From Marinoscillum pacificum (GTDB lineage Bacteria > Bacteroidota > Bacteroidia > Cytophagales > Cyclobacteriaceae): DNA of 64,000 nucleotides. The translations under genes and the position numbers were made by a program. The notes under the pieces are model-generated. The model was not told where the DNA came from. It was given only the letters and a program-made list of their open reading frames with translations, and ran no database searches. Positions 9,559 to 18,869 of the stretch are shown here, one piece after another. The DNA lies in assembly GCF_024714495.1 (NCBI RefSeq), contig NZ_JAMZMJ010000004.1, forward strand, positions 248,001-312,000, given 5' to 3'. Numbering within the stretch: the first letter of the stretch is position 1; the number at the start of each line of letters is the position of its first letter.

Positions 9559-9580
9559 ATCGACGTTTTTTATTAAGTGT

Positions 9581-9588
9581 CAAATATA
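9581..9588 (-). promoter_or_regulatory. Promoter -7 box for the M23/bactofilin/atp run
   Basis: On the minus strand this reads TATATTTG, an exact match to the Bacteroidota -7 consensus TAnnTTTG. It lies 22 bases before the TTG start of the M23 gene in the divergent gap with sprE. A candidate -33 TTG is present but with a 24-base spacer, slightly long. Confidence 0.45.
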
Positions 9589-9634
9589 TTGAAACCCTAC
9601 TGTTTATCTTTACAAGATTCTCTAAGGATATACG

Positions 9635-9642
9635 TTAATTTG
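9635..9642 (+). promoter_or_regulatory. Weak promoter -7 box for sprE
   Basis: TTAATTTG followed by CA differs from TAnnTTTGCA at one position. It lies 12 bases before the GTG at 9655. If used, the upstream in-frame ATG at 9577 would be outside the transcript, which supports the GTG start. No good -33 element is seen. Confidence 0.3.
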
Positions 9643-9654
9643 CAAATATCTATT

Positions 9655-12219
9655 GTGCAAAGGAATCTCTTCATTTATTTAACCATTATTACGATAGTCG
9701 TAGCAGGTTGTTCTACTTACAGCAGCAACCCGGTAGGATCATCATATCATAATCTCACTGCTCACTACAATGCTTACTTCATAGCAAATGAGCATATCAA
9801 AGAGATTGAAACTACCTTATACGATAATTATCAATGGAATTACAATAAAATCTTACCTATTTATGTTCCCGTTGATTCCAACGATGCGAACAGCATGGAG
9901 GAGCTCATCACTGATTGTGTTGAAAAAGCATCCATTGCTATTCAACGTCATGAGGGCTCCAGATGGGAAGATGACTCGTATGTTTTGGTAGGAAAGGCTC
10001 GATACTATGCTTTGGAGTATGCTGATGCTATTGAAACCTTCAAATATGTAAATAAAGAAGGTAGAGATGACAATGCAAGGCATGAAGCATTAATTGAGTT
10101 GATCAAGGCCTTCGTAGATTTCAATGAAATCAATAATGCCATAGTGGTTTCAGACTACCTGAAAAAAGAAGATCTTAATACAAAAAATAAGCGCGAGTTG
10201 AGCATGGTTCGTGCATATCTCTATCAAAAAAGAGATGATTTGGATATGCTGGTGCAGAATCTTGTACAGGCAGAAGCATTAATGAATAGAGGACAACAGC
10301 GAGCACGTATTGATTTTATCATCGGCCAGGTCTATCAACAATTAGGCTTTGAATCTGAAGCATATAATTATTATCAAAGCACCCTAAAGAATGGGCCTGA
10401 ATATGAGCTAGAGTTCTACACTAAGCTAAATATGGCTCAGGTAAGTCAGCTCACGAATTCAGGAGACATCAAAAAAATCAGAAAGTACTTCCGCAAACTT
10501 CTTAAAGACACCAAAAACACGGAGTACAAAGACAAGATCTATTATGAAATGGCCAACTTCGAATTGAAACAAGGTAATCTTGATGAAGCCATAGAATTCT
10601 ATAAAATGTCTGCGGCTTCTTCTGTGAATAACAAGAGACAAAAAGCATATGCCTATTTGAAGCTAGGACGCATTTACTATGATAGCATCAAAAATTTCGA
10701 ATTAGCCAAAGCTTATTACGACAGCACTATTGCCGTCCTTCCCCAAGATGAAGACGACTATGCCAAAATCAAGCAACGTCAGGAAATTTTAGAAGATTTT
10801 GTGCTGCAATTAACGACAATCAGAGTAAATGATAGTTTGATAGCTATATCCAATCTACCCCAAGACTCAATCCGAGCCATAGCCTCTTCAATAGCTAAAA
10901 AAGAAGCAGCACAGGAGAAAGAAAAGAAACTAAAAGAAGAGAAGCGTCAAGCCAATATCGCAAGAAATGGAACAATAGACGTAAATGGAGGAAATCTAAT
11001 AGGCACAAGTCCTGTAAGCGGAGCAGAGTGGTATTTTTACACTCCGTCTTCTATAGGAAGAGGTGTTTCTGAATTCAAACGAATTTGGGGAGAAAGGGCC
11101 CTAGAGGATAATTGGAGGAGAAGCAACAAATCCGGGGTTGATGCAAACGCCTCTGAATTAGCTGACAAGGGACAGGAGTCTCTAGACGCAGCAATAACAG
11201 AAGAAGATCTTTTAGCATCTCGAATAGATGAATTAGTAGCAGCTGTTCCTACATCAGAAGATCAAATCAATACCATGTTGTCTGAAGTAGAAGTAGCTCA
11301 TTACAAACTTGGTAATATCTACAACTTCAATCTGGAAGAAAAAAGAAATGCTATCGAAACATTCGAAATGCTTTTGTTGAGATTCCCAGATACGGAGTAC
11401 GAAGCTGAAGTATTGTATCAATTGTTTTTGCTGTTTAACCAGCTTGACGAATCAGAAATGGCTGGTCGTAAAGCTCAAACTCTTAAAGAAAAATATCCTG
11501 ATTCCATTTATGCCAAACTTATAGATAATCCGAATTATCGTGAGGAAAGTCAAATGGAAACCGAACTCCTTAAAAAAATCTACTCACGGGCGTACCAACT
11601 TTACAGTAGCAATGAGCATTCTAAAAGTTTATACCTTCTGGACAGTGCATTAATGGCTATTCCAGAGAATCAGTTTAGTGATAACCTGGCTTTGCTAAAA
11701 GTGTTGAATGTCGGTAAAATGGAAGGTCAATACAAATACCAGCTTGAATTGAACAATTTCATTAAGGAATATCCAGAAAGCGATGTGGTCACCTATGCGC
11801 AATCGTTGTTAAAAGCAAGTGAAGATTATCAAATCAATCTTTACAACAGTGCCAAAGCACGTTTTGTGGAATACTTCAAGCAGAAACATTATATTGTTAT
11901 TGTTTATCCGAATAAAGACGACCTATCTCAGTCAATTTCTTCCGATTTAGATGCATTCATTAAATCGAAAAACTTTGGCTTAACAACAGGTAATTTGATA
12001 TTGGATGAAAACAATGCCTTAGCCCTTGTTAATGAATTCCCAGGCAAAGAAAGTGCGAACAATTTCTTGAAATTGATGCGTGCAGAAATTGATTTTGGAG
12101 AGAAGTATAAGGGTGAAAAAATTTACAATTTTGCAATCACGGAAGATAATTTTAACATCTTCTACCAAACACGAGATATCAATGCATATCTCAACTTTTT
12201 TGATAAACATTACAAATAA
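9655..12219 (+). CDS. sprE: Type IX secretion/gliding lipoprotein, SprE/PorW-like
   Basis: This is an outer-membrane-associated TPR lipoprotein. The frame is open from an ATG at 9577 (880 residues), but the GTG at 9655 puts a clean lipoprotein signal at the N-terminus: a basic start, a hydrophobic stretch and the lipobox VVAGCS. I therefore prefer 9655 (854 residues). After the cysteine the segment YHNLTAHYNAYFIANEHIKE matches the start of SprE/PorW proteins. Several TPR-like helical repeats follow (residues about 60-350 and 540-650), with a charged linker around EKEKKLKEEKRQ between them. SprE/PorW is needed for type IX secretion and gliding. The gene is followed without a gap by the penicillin-binding protein gene. 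Confidence 0.82.
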   Translation: MQRNLFIYLTIITIVVAGCSTYSSNPVGSSYHNLTAHYNAYFIANEHIKEIETTLYDNYQWNYNKILPIYVPVDSNDANSMEELITDCVEKASIAIQRHEGSRWEDDSYVLVGKARYYALEYADAIETFKYVNKEGRDDNARHEALIELIKAFVDFNEINNAIVVSDYLKKEDLNTKNKRELSMVRAYLYQKRDDLDMLVQNLVQAEALMNRGQQRARIDFIIGQVYQQLGFESEAYNYYQSTLKNGPEYELEFYTKLNMAQVSQLTNSGDIKKIRKYFRKLLKDTKNTEYKDKIYYEMANFELKQGNLDEAIEFYKMSAASSVNNKRQKAYAYLKLGRIYYDSIKNFELAKAYYDSTIAVLPQDEDDYAKIKQRQEILEDFVLQLTTIRVNDSLIAISNLPQDSIRAIASSIAKKEAAQEKEKKLKEEKRQANIARNGTIDVNGGNLIGTSPVSGAEWYFYTPSSIGRGVSEFKRIWGERALEDNWRRSNKSGVDANASELADKGQESLDAAITEEDLLASRIDELVAAVPTSEDQINTMLSEVEVAHYKLGNIYNFNLEEKRNAIETFEMLLLRFPDTEYEAEVLYQLFLLFNQLDESEMAGRKAQTLKEKYPDSIYAKLIDNPNYREESQMETELLKKIYSRAYQLYSSNEHSKSLYLLDSALMAIPENQFSDNLALLKVLNVGKMEGQYKYQLELNNFIKEYPESDVVTYAQSLLKASEDYQINLYNSAKARFVEYFKQKHYIVIVYPNKDDLSQSISSDLDAFIKSKNFGLTTGNLILDENNALALVNEFPGKESANNFLKLMRAEIDFGEKYKGEKIYNFAITEDNFNIFYQTRDINAYLNFFDKHYK

Positions 12220-14490
12220 ATGAGCAAGAGGACTCTTCGAATCATCATTATTTCCATCTGGACCTTATTCTTAGTAGGTACCATATCACTCTTCACCTTA
12301 TTCTCAATGGTGAAAAATGATTTCAATGGATGGTTTGGAGGATTGCCTAGTTTACAAGATCTCGAAAAGCCAGACCCTGCTCAAGCTTCACAGCTTTTGA
12401 GTGCAGATGGCCAGCTACTTGGAAAATACTATCGAACAAATAGAACTCCGGTATCATATGATGAGCTATCTGCCGAATTGGTAAATACCCTTCTGGTGAC
12501 AGAAGATATAAGGTTCAAAAAACACTCTGGAATTGACCTAAAGGGATTAATCAGAGCGGTTGTTGGAAAACTGACAAGCTCGTTTAATGGTGGTGGTTCT
12601 ACCATTACCATGCAGCTAGCTGAGAATTTATACAGTACCAATACTGCCAACAAAGGAAGTCTTTATGATGTGCCTGGAGCTGGACAATTTATTACCAAAC
12701 TAAAGGAGTGGATAATCGCAGTTCAACTGGAGAAATCATATACCAAAGAAGAAATCTTAGCCATGTACCTCAACACTGTTGAGTATGGCAGTAACTCTTA
12801 TGGCATCAAAGTGGCAGCCAAGACTTTTTTCAATAAGCTCCCTGCAAATCTAAACTACAAGGAGTCTGCCATCTTAATAGGATCCATTAATGCACCAACA
12901 CGTTATAATCCTGTATACAATCCTGAGAATGCATTAGCTAAGCGGACTGAAGTTCTTTATAACTTATATAAGTATGACCGAATAGATAAAGTATCATTTG
13001 ATACTTTAAAAGTTTCTGATCTCGGCTTGAATTACAAAGTAGACAATCATAACGAAGGATTAGCGACTTACTTCAGAACAGTAATCGGTAGAGACCTTTT
13101 AGCATGGTCCAAAGATCATGGATATGATCTTTATGATGATGGATTAAAAATCTATACAACCATTGATAGCCGCATGCAACAGTACGCAGAAGAAGCAATG
13201 CGTGAAGCCATGGACACGCTACAGCAAAAGTTCTTTAATCACTTGCAAGGCGATGCTCCATGGATTGATAAAGAAGGAAATGAAATGGTTGGCTTTTTAC
13301 AAGATGCCATCAAACGAACCACACAATACAGAGCACTTGCTAAAAGGTTTGATGAAGATGAAAAGGATTCTTTAGAATACTATCTAAATCAAAAAACACC
13401 AATGACAGTATTTAGCTGGGAAGGTGAAAAGGACACCTTATTTAGTGTATATGACTCCTTAGCTTATTATAAACATTTTCTCCAAGCCGGCTTTATGGCC
13501 ATGGATCCTAAGACAGGTCATATCAAAGCTTGGGTTGGAGGTATAGACCATAAATATTTCAAATTTGATCATGTACGCTATGGTAAACGTCAGCCAGGGT
13601 CAACTTTTAAACCATTTATCTATACTGTTGCAATCGATAATGGATGGTCTCCTTGTCAACAAGTAGTAGATCAATCAGTTACCATTGCGATTCCAGGACA
13701 ACCTGCCTGGCAACCAGAAAATTCCAATGGTAAATTTTCAGGAGAAACCATGACTATTAGACGAGCAATGGCTCAATCGGTAAATAGTATCACTGCATAT
13801 GTCATGGATAAAGTAGGTCCTCAAACAGTGGTTGAATATGCTCACAGAATGGGAATTGATAGTGATCTGGCTGCTGTACCATCATTAGCTCTTGGTGTAA
13901 GTGACGTCAGTTTATATGAAATGTTAGGAGCCTATTCCACGTATGTGAATAAAGGAGTCTATACACAGCCATTCTATATTTCAAGAATTGAAGATCAAAA
14001 TGGCAACGTATTGCAACAATTCGTCCCTGAAACACGAGAAGCCCTTAATGAACAAACAGCTTATGTTATGCTTCATATGCTCAAAGGAACTACCGAAGAA
14101 CCAGGTGGAACAGGTATGGCGTTAGATAGATCTCTTAGAGTAAACAATGAGATCGCAGCTAAAACTGGAACTACCCAAAATGCATCTGATGGTTGGTTTA
14201 TGGGAGTTACCAAAGATCTGGCGGCTGGAGCATGGGTTGGAGGTGATGACAGAGCAATCCACTTTAAATATTGGCCCATGGGTCAGGGAGCAAGAACCGC
14301 CATGCCAATCTGGGAGAAGTTCATGACCAAAGTATATGCAGATCCTACGTTGGGAATAGAAAAAGGATCTTTCCCTAAACCGGTGAAACCAATTAATGTA
14401 GAACTTGATTGTAATAGATATCAAGACGTGATTCAGCCAGCAGACTCCATTCGGTCTGTACTTCCAAGTGAAGATGATTTCGATTTCTAA
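12220..14490 (+). CDS. Class A penicillin-binding protein (PBP1A-like transglycosylase/transpeptidase)
   Basis: This 756-residue bifunctional peptidoglycan synthase has one N-terminal membrane helix. The glycosyltransferase 51 domain carries catalytic E95 in TEDIRFKKHSGID and the GGSTITMQL motif. The transpeptidase domain carries STFK (active serine S461), SVN at 520-522 and KTGT at 648-651. All catalytic residues are intact. It acts in the periplasm to polymerise and crosslink the wall. It begins immediately after the sprE stop and ends two bases before uvrC, so the three genes form one plus-strand run. Confidence 0.94.
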   Translation: MSKRTLRIIIISIWTLFLVGTISLFTLFSMVKNDFNGWFGGLPSLQDLEKPDPAQASQLLSADGQLLGKYYRTNRTPVSYDELSAELVNTLLVTEDIRFKKHSGIDLKGLIRAVVGKLTSSFNGGGSTITMQLAENLYSTNTANKGSLYDVPGAGQFITKLKEWIIAVQLEKSYTKEEILAMYLNTVEYGSNSYGIKVAAKTFFNKLPANLNYKESAILIGSINAPTRYNPVYNPENALAKRTEVLYNLYKYDRIDKVSFDTLKVSDLGLNYKVDNHNEGLATYFRTVIGRDLLAWSKDHGYDLYDDGLKIYTTIDSRMQQYAEEAMREAMDTLQQKFFNHLQGDAPWIDKEGNEMVGFLQDAIKRTTQYRALAKRFDEDEKDSLEYYLNQKTPMTVFSWEGEKDTLFSVYDSLAYYKHFLQAGFMAMDPKTGHIKAWVGGIDHKYFKFDHVRYGKRQPGSTFKPFIYTVAIDNGWSPCQQVVDQSVTIAIPGQPAWQPENSNGKFSGETMTIRRAMAQSVNSITAYVMDKVGPQTVVEYAHRMGIDSDLAAVPSLALGVSDVSLYEMLGAYSTYVNKGVYTQPFYISRIEDQNGNVLQQFVPETREALNEQTAYVMLHMLKGTTEEPGGTGMALDRSLRVNNEIAAKTGTTQNASDGWFMGVTKDLAAGAWVGGDDRAIHFKYWPMGQGARTAMPIWEKFMTKVYADPTLGIEKGSFPKPVKPINVELDCNRYQDVIQPADSIRSVLPSEDDFDF

Positions 14491-14492
14491 CT

Positions 14493-16301
14493 ATGATCAC
14501 CAACAGGTTCGCAACCTCAGAATACCTATCTCTACCGAACGATCCAGGAGTCTATAAGTTTTTTGATTCCGAGGATACCATCATATATGTAGGGAAAGCT
14601 AAAAACCTGACAAAGCGAGTATCCAGCTATTTTACTAAATCAAGTGATATTAATCGTAAAACGGCTCGATTGGTTAAGGAGATAGAAAGCATTGAGGTTG
14701 TCATCGTAAATAGTGAATTTGATGCGCTATTACTTGAAAATAGCCTCATAAAAGAATATCAGCCTAAGTACAATATTCTTCTTAAAGATGACAAGAGTTT
14801 TCCTAGCATCTGTATATCAAATGAGCGTTTCCCCAGGATTTATTCGACTCGAAGGATAAATACCAGTGAAGGAGTCTATTATGGCCCATATACTAGTGTA
14901 AAAGCGATGAATGGCGTATTAGAGTTGATAAGAAAACTTTACACCATTCGTACATGCTCTCTTAACCTATCTCCTGCAAATATCCGTGCTGGCAAATTCA
15001 AAGTATGTCTTGAATATCATATAGGCAATTGCTTGGGGCCATGTGAGGGGCTACAAACAGAAGAGAAGTATAGAGAGGATATAGAGAGTGCGCGACATAT
15101 TCTCAAAGGAAACTTATCAGTAGTCCGCCAGAATTATAAACAACTAATGAATGAAGCAGCTTCTGAATTGAAATTTGAGGCAGCACAACAATACAAAGAC
15201 AAATTAGATTTACTAGAGAAATTCCAATCAAAATCCTTAATTGTCAACCCATCCATCAATGATATAGATGTTTTAGGAATTCTAAAGGACCAGGATAAGT
15301 ACTATGTCAATTACATGAAAATCCAACATGGTTCAATTAAGCTTTCGGAAACAATTGAAGCCAAATCAAAAATAGATGAACCGGAAGAGGAATTTCTACA
15401 AATTTTACTTTTCAATTTAAGAAGTAAATTCAGCAGTTTCTCACGAGAAGTCGTAACTAATAAAGAAATCTCTGGTTGGGAAAACGTAGAAATTACAAAC
15501 CCTAAGATTGGTGACAAGAAAAAATTACTCGATCTATCTCTAAAGAATAGCAGCTTCTTTAGAGCAGATAAACTAAGAAGGCAAGAAGAATCAAAAACAC
15601 CAACAGAAAGAGTGTTAGAAATCCTTCAAAAGGATCTTAATCTGCAGTCTCTTCCCAAACATATTGAATGCTTTGATAATAGTAACATACAGGGAACCAA
15701 CCCAGTGTCTTCTATGGTCTGTTTCAAAAATGGTAAACCATCTAAGAAGGACTATAGAAAGTACAATATTAAAACGGTTGTTGGCCCAGATGATTTCGCA
15801 AGTATGAGAGAAGTAGTTTTTAGGAGATATAAGCACCTCAAAGAAGAAGAGCTTTCTCTTCCTGATCTTGTCATCATAGACGGAGGTAAAGGACAGTTAA
15901 GTTCAGCTTGTGAATCCTTAAAGCAATTAGACTTATACGGGTCAATTCCCATTGTTGGCATTGCAAAGAAACTCGAAGAGATTTATTATCCGGAAGATGA
16001 GTTTCCAATTCATATTAGCAAAAAATCTCCTTCGCTTAAACTAATCCAACATCTGAGAGATGAGGCACACCGCTTTGCTATTACCTTCCATAGACAGAAA
16101 AGAAGTAAAGCAGCAATAGTATCAGAACTAGATCAAATTGCAGGCATAGGTCCCAGTACTAAAAAAACACTTCTTCAAGAATATAAGAGCAGCAACCGCA
16201 TAGCCAAAGTACCATTAGATGAACTGTCGCAACTAATTGGAAAAGCCAAAGCAGAAAAAATATATAATCATTACAATAAAAAAGGGTCAGCTAAAAGCTG
16301 A
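14493..16301 (+). CDS. uvrC: UvrABC excinuclease subunit C
   Basis: This 602-residue protein makes the dual incisions of nucleotide excision repair. Its domains in order are an N-terminal GIY-YIG nuclease (GVYKFFDSEDTIIYVGKA), a UvrB-binding UVR motif near residues 205-240 (AASELKFEAAQQYKDKL), an RNase H-like endonuclease domain (HIECFDNSNIQGTNPVSSMV and LVIIDGGKGQL) and C-terminal helix-hairpin-helix repeats (IAGIGPSTKKTLL). The length is normal. The TGA stop at 16299-16301 lies inside the 3' arm of the terminator hairpin 16281-16307. Its partner uvrA is at 28879-31734. Confidence 0.96.
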   Translation: MITNRFATSEYLSLPNDPGVYKFFDSEDTIIYVGKAKNLTKRVSSYFTKSSDINRKTARLVKEIESIEVVIVNSEFDALLLENSLIKEYQPKYNILLKDDKSFPSICISNERFPRIYSTRRINTSEGVYYGPYTSVKAMNGVLELIRKLYTIRTCSLNLSPANIRAGKFKVCLEYHIGNCLGPCEGLQTEEKYREDIESARHILKGNLSVVRQNYKQLMNEAASELKFEAAQQYKDKLDLLEKFQSKSLIVNPSINDIDVLGILKDQDKYYVNYMKIQHGSIKLSETIEAKSKIDEPEEEFLQILLFNLRSKFSSFSREVVTNKEISGWENVEITNPKIGDKKKLLDLSLKNSSFFRADKLRRQEESKTPTERVLEILQKDLNLQSLPKHIECFDNSNIQGTNPVSSMVCFKNGKPSKKDYRKYNIKTVVGPDDFASMREVVFRRYKHLKEEELSLPDLVIIDGGKGQLSSACESLKQLDLYGSIPIVGIAKKLEEIYYPEDEFPIHISKKSPSLKLIQHLRDEAHRFAITFHRQKRSKAAIVSELDQIAGIGPSTKKTLLQEYKSSNRIAKVPLDELSQLIGKAKAEKIYNHYNKKGSAKS

Positions 16302-16307
16302 CCCTTT
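16281..16307 (-). terminator. Terminator shared by uvrC and the gld operon
   Basis: A perfect 12-bp stem, AAAGGGTCAGCT paired with AGCTGACCCTTT, has a 3-base loop. On the minus strand the stem is followed by TTTTTTATTG, a strong intrinsic terminator for gldN. On the plus strand the tail (CTATATTATGG) is weaker, so for uvrC it may act mainly as a 3' stabiliser. The uvrC stop codon is inside the stem. Confidence 0.85.
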
Positions 16308-16328
16308 CTATATTATGGTGTTTTGAGA

Positions 16329-17180
16329 TTAATATTCCCAAAGTTCACTTTCATATTCCATTAAATCGTACTCCATTTTCTGCTGTAGCATAACAGCTTC
16401 GTATGGATCTGTAGTTTGCTGACGAATATCTAAGTTCTGTGCATTTGACATCTTAGTTATTGGTGCAGAGAACAATCTCAACTCGAATGCATCACCATAA
16501 TTTCTATGTTGCGCTTGATTTTGATTGTTATACCAAACAGCTTTATCAGCATATGGTCCTCTGAATAAATTGATTACATCTTCGTATTTGAAGTTAGCAA
16601 CCATTTTTTCAAACCCAGCAGGATTGTAAACAGATCCAGCTCTTCCTGGTAGATATAGAGATACTGACTGAATGTACCAATACATTCTAGATCTATTTCT
16701 ATCAAACAGAACTCTTTCTCTTAGATAAACCACATCAATTACAGATGGAGGAATTGGATCATATTGTAGACCAGAAGATTGCTGAGTCGACGTTTCGTTT
16801 CCGAAACCGCCTCCGAAACCACCTCCGAAGCCTCCTGCATCAAATCCTCCACCCTGTACTTCTACAGAGATATTAGATTCGAATATACTATCAGGCATGA
16901 TCGTTTTTACTGAATCAGTCATGTAAGGCTTGATCAAACCATCCTTTACTCCTTGAATCAACAATGTTGATAACTCACCATTAATTGAGAAAAATGGTGC
17001 GTTTTGTTTTTCTCTCAAGTCCATTCGTCTCCACACCATGCGCTCAAACATGATATGTTCTTTTTGGACATCAGCTTTGATGATCGGAATTTTACTTTCC
17101 ATTTCCTGAGCATTAACTCCAGAAACGGTGGCAAAACCAATCAATAATGCATAACATAACTTTTTCATAACCTGTGACAT
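16329..17180 (-). CDS. gldN: Gliding motility / type IX secretion protein GldN (PorN)
   Basis: This 283-residue periplasmic component of the ring that GldN forms with GldK has a signal peptide from an internal methionine at residue 5 (MKKLCYALLIGFATVSGVNAQ). The conserved region around YDPIPPSVIDVVYLRERVLF and SVSLYLPGRAG matches GldN. A glycine-rich low-complexity insert occupies residues 110-128 (GGGFDAGGFGGG and similar), which is not part of the GldN core as I know it. It is the last gene of gldK-L-M-N, three bases after gldM, and ends at a strong terminator. Confidence 0.92.
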   Translation of the reverse strand: MSQVMKKLCYALLIGFATVSGVNAQEMESKIPIIKADVQKEHIMFERMVWRRMDLREKQNAPFFSINGELSTLLIQGVKDGLIKPYMTDSVKTIMPDSIFESNISVEVQGGGFDAGGFGGGFGGGFGNETSTQQSSGLQYDPIPPSVIDVVYLRERVLFDRNRSRMYWYIQSVSLYLPGRAGSVYNPAGFEKMVANFKYEDVINLFRGPYADKAVWYNNQNQAQHRNYGDAFELRLFSAPITKMSNAQNLDIRQQTTDPYEAVMLQQKMEYDLMEYESELWEY

Positions 17181-17183
17181 TAT

Positions 17184-18836
17184 TTATTTCAAAGGAATCG
17201 TAATGATTCGGTTGAAATTATTAAAATCTTCTACGTCTCCTCTAAAATTCTGACGTTGTACTCTTTTTACTTCGACAACAATGTTGTCACCTTTTCTAGC
17301 TTGTGCTGCAATAGGCCCCAAATTTACATCTGGACCTGATGTCACTGACGCTCTTCCTATTCCACCACTTACCAATGTCAAAGTTGCTTCAGCTACTCTA
17401 AACTTGGCATCATCTGGTAAAAACTGCTGGAAACTCTCATCTGCTAAAGCTCTTAAGGAAATTCTAGGTGTTTTTGCAGGAATACCATCCTTCAAATTGA
17501 TAGGGCCTTGAGATGAGAACGGAGTGATTGTCGGTGCAGGAATTCTTCTAACCTTAAAAGTTCTTGCTCCAATGAAGTTTCCACTACTAGAAACCTTCAA
17601 TTCTACATCTTGTCCATTTGACGGAACTACAGTTACTTGTCCTTTTTCTGTTGAACTTTGGAATGTTCTAGCATTTGATGCTGTGAAAGATGGATTGTAA
17701 GCCACCCCTAACTGAGGCACTTGAACATCCAGATTATTACCACATCTCAAGTACAACGCTTGAACAGCAGTTGATTGAATTTGAATGGTAGGCTTTACAA
17801 CAAAGTACTCTATTTCACTAGTGAAAGTAGTATCCTTACCTCCTGGCAAAGTTACTGAGATAGCAGCCTCGTAAGTTTTTCTTGCTAATCCTTCTTTATC
17901 GAAAGAAGCAGAAGTAGCAGTGAACTCTACCGCTCCTTGACCAGAAGCATCAACAGGAATTTCAGAACCATTGTAAGTCATGGTTGGTGTTATTCCAGAT
18001 GAAGATGCAGCAATGAACATTTTTGCTGTGTACTTGGTACCTGCAGCCACATACTTAGACTCAGGTTTAACCATTGGTACGATCACATCAAACTTCAAAT
18101 CACCAGCTCCGACTTTTCCAGATAAGAAATCTAGAGCAGCAGTCTCATATCTTAATACTTTTGACTGGAAGTCACTGATAGTTGCTAGACCCGCAGGTGT
18201 AGGAGAACTATCGAAAGCTAAAGTTGAGAACGTCTTCCCTTTTTGGTTAGGGTCTTGGCTATAGATAGGATCTTCGTCCGCATCTACTGCAATTGCTTTG
18301 AAGAATTCCAATTCGTTTTCTTCAGCCCCAAGCTCTTTCAACTTGGTTTTTACCAATTCAGCATAACCATTAAGACTTTCTTTCAAAACCACGCCATTAC
18401 CTTCTCCGCCTTCTTCCTCAGGCATCATGTAGTGACCTACTTTGTCATAATCTGTCTTACCTTTCAAATGCTTTGCATCCCCTGTATATTCTGGAGCATG
18501 ACCTTCCTCATAGCCGCCAGTAAGATCTACAAGAGTACCTTTAAGCGTCGTAAGTTCTTTCAATACTTTAGCTGCCTCGGCGCGGATTTCTTGAGCCGCC
18601 TCAACAACTTTCACATCTGCAGCACGATTACCAGTGTCGTCAACAGTCTTCACGATATTCTCAAGAACTTGAGTATTTCGTTTTTCTGTTTCTCCATTGG
18701 CTCTTACAAGTGAGTCATCTAAGAACACGAACTTATCAATTACGGTAGTAGATACGTTTAGTGCTAACAAGGCTGTTAGTACTAAGTACATCATACCGAT
18801 CAATTTCTGCCGTGGTGTTTCCTTTCCTCCAGCCAT
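17184..18836 (-). CDS. gldM: Gliding motility / type IX secretion motor protein GldM (PorM)
   Basis: This 550-residue protein has one N-terminal transmembrane helix and a large periplasmic region that transmits inner-membrane motor movement to the outer-membrane apparatus. The start MAGGKETPRQKLIGMMYLVL is diagnostic. R9, known to matter for the GldL-GldM motor in Flavobacterium, is present, and the helix continues TALLALNVS. The periplasmic part follows the family layout, a helical first domain then beta-rich domains. It lies 33 bases after gldL. Confidence 0.96.
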   Translation of the reverse strand: MAGGKETPRQKLIGMMYLVLTALLALNVSTTVIDKFVFLDDSLVRANGETEKRNTQVLENIVKTVDDTGNRAADVKVVEAAQEIRAEAAKVLKELTTLKGTLVDLTGGYEEGHAPEYTGDAKHLKGKTDYDKVGHYMMPEEEGGEGNGVVLKESLNGYAELVKTKLKELGAEENELEFFKAIAVDADEDPIYSQDPNQKGKTFSTLAFDSSPTPAGLATISDFQSKVLRYETAALDFLSGKVGAGDLKFDVIVPMVKPESKYVAAGTKYTAKMFIAASSSGITPTMTYNGSEIPVDASGQGAVEFTATSASFDKEGLARKTYEAAISVTLPGGKDTTFTSEIEYFVVKPTIQIQSTAVQALYLRCGNNLDVQVPQLGVAYNPSFTASNARTFQSSTEKGQVTVVPSNGQDVELKVSSSGNFIGARTFKVRRIPAPTITPFSSQGPINLKDGIPAKTPRISLRALADESFQQFLPDDAKFRVAEATLTLVSGGIGRASVTSGPDVNLGPIAAQARKGDNIVVEVKRVQRQNFRGDVEDFNNFNRIITIPLK

Positions 18837-18869
18837 ATTAGTTTCTTTTTAGGGTGTTAGATTAGAAAA

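Noticed and set aside
9577-9654. Upstream ATG extension of sprE
   Set aside because: It would place 26 polar residues before the lipoprotein signal. The GTG at 9655 gives a proper signal and agrees with a weak -7 box at 9635.
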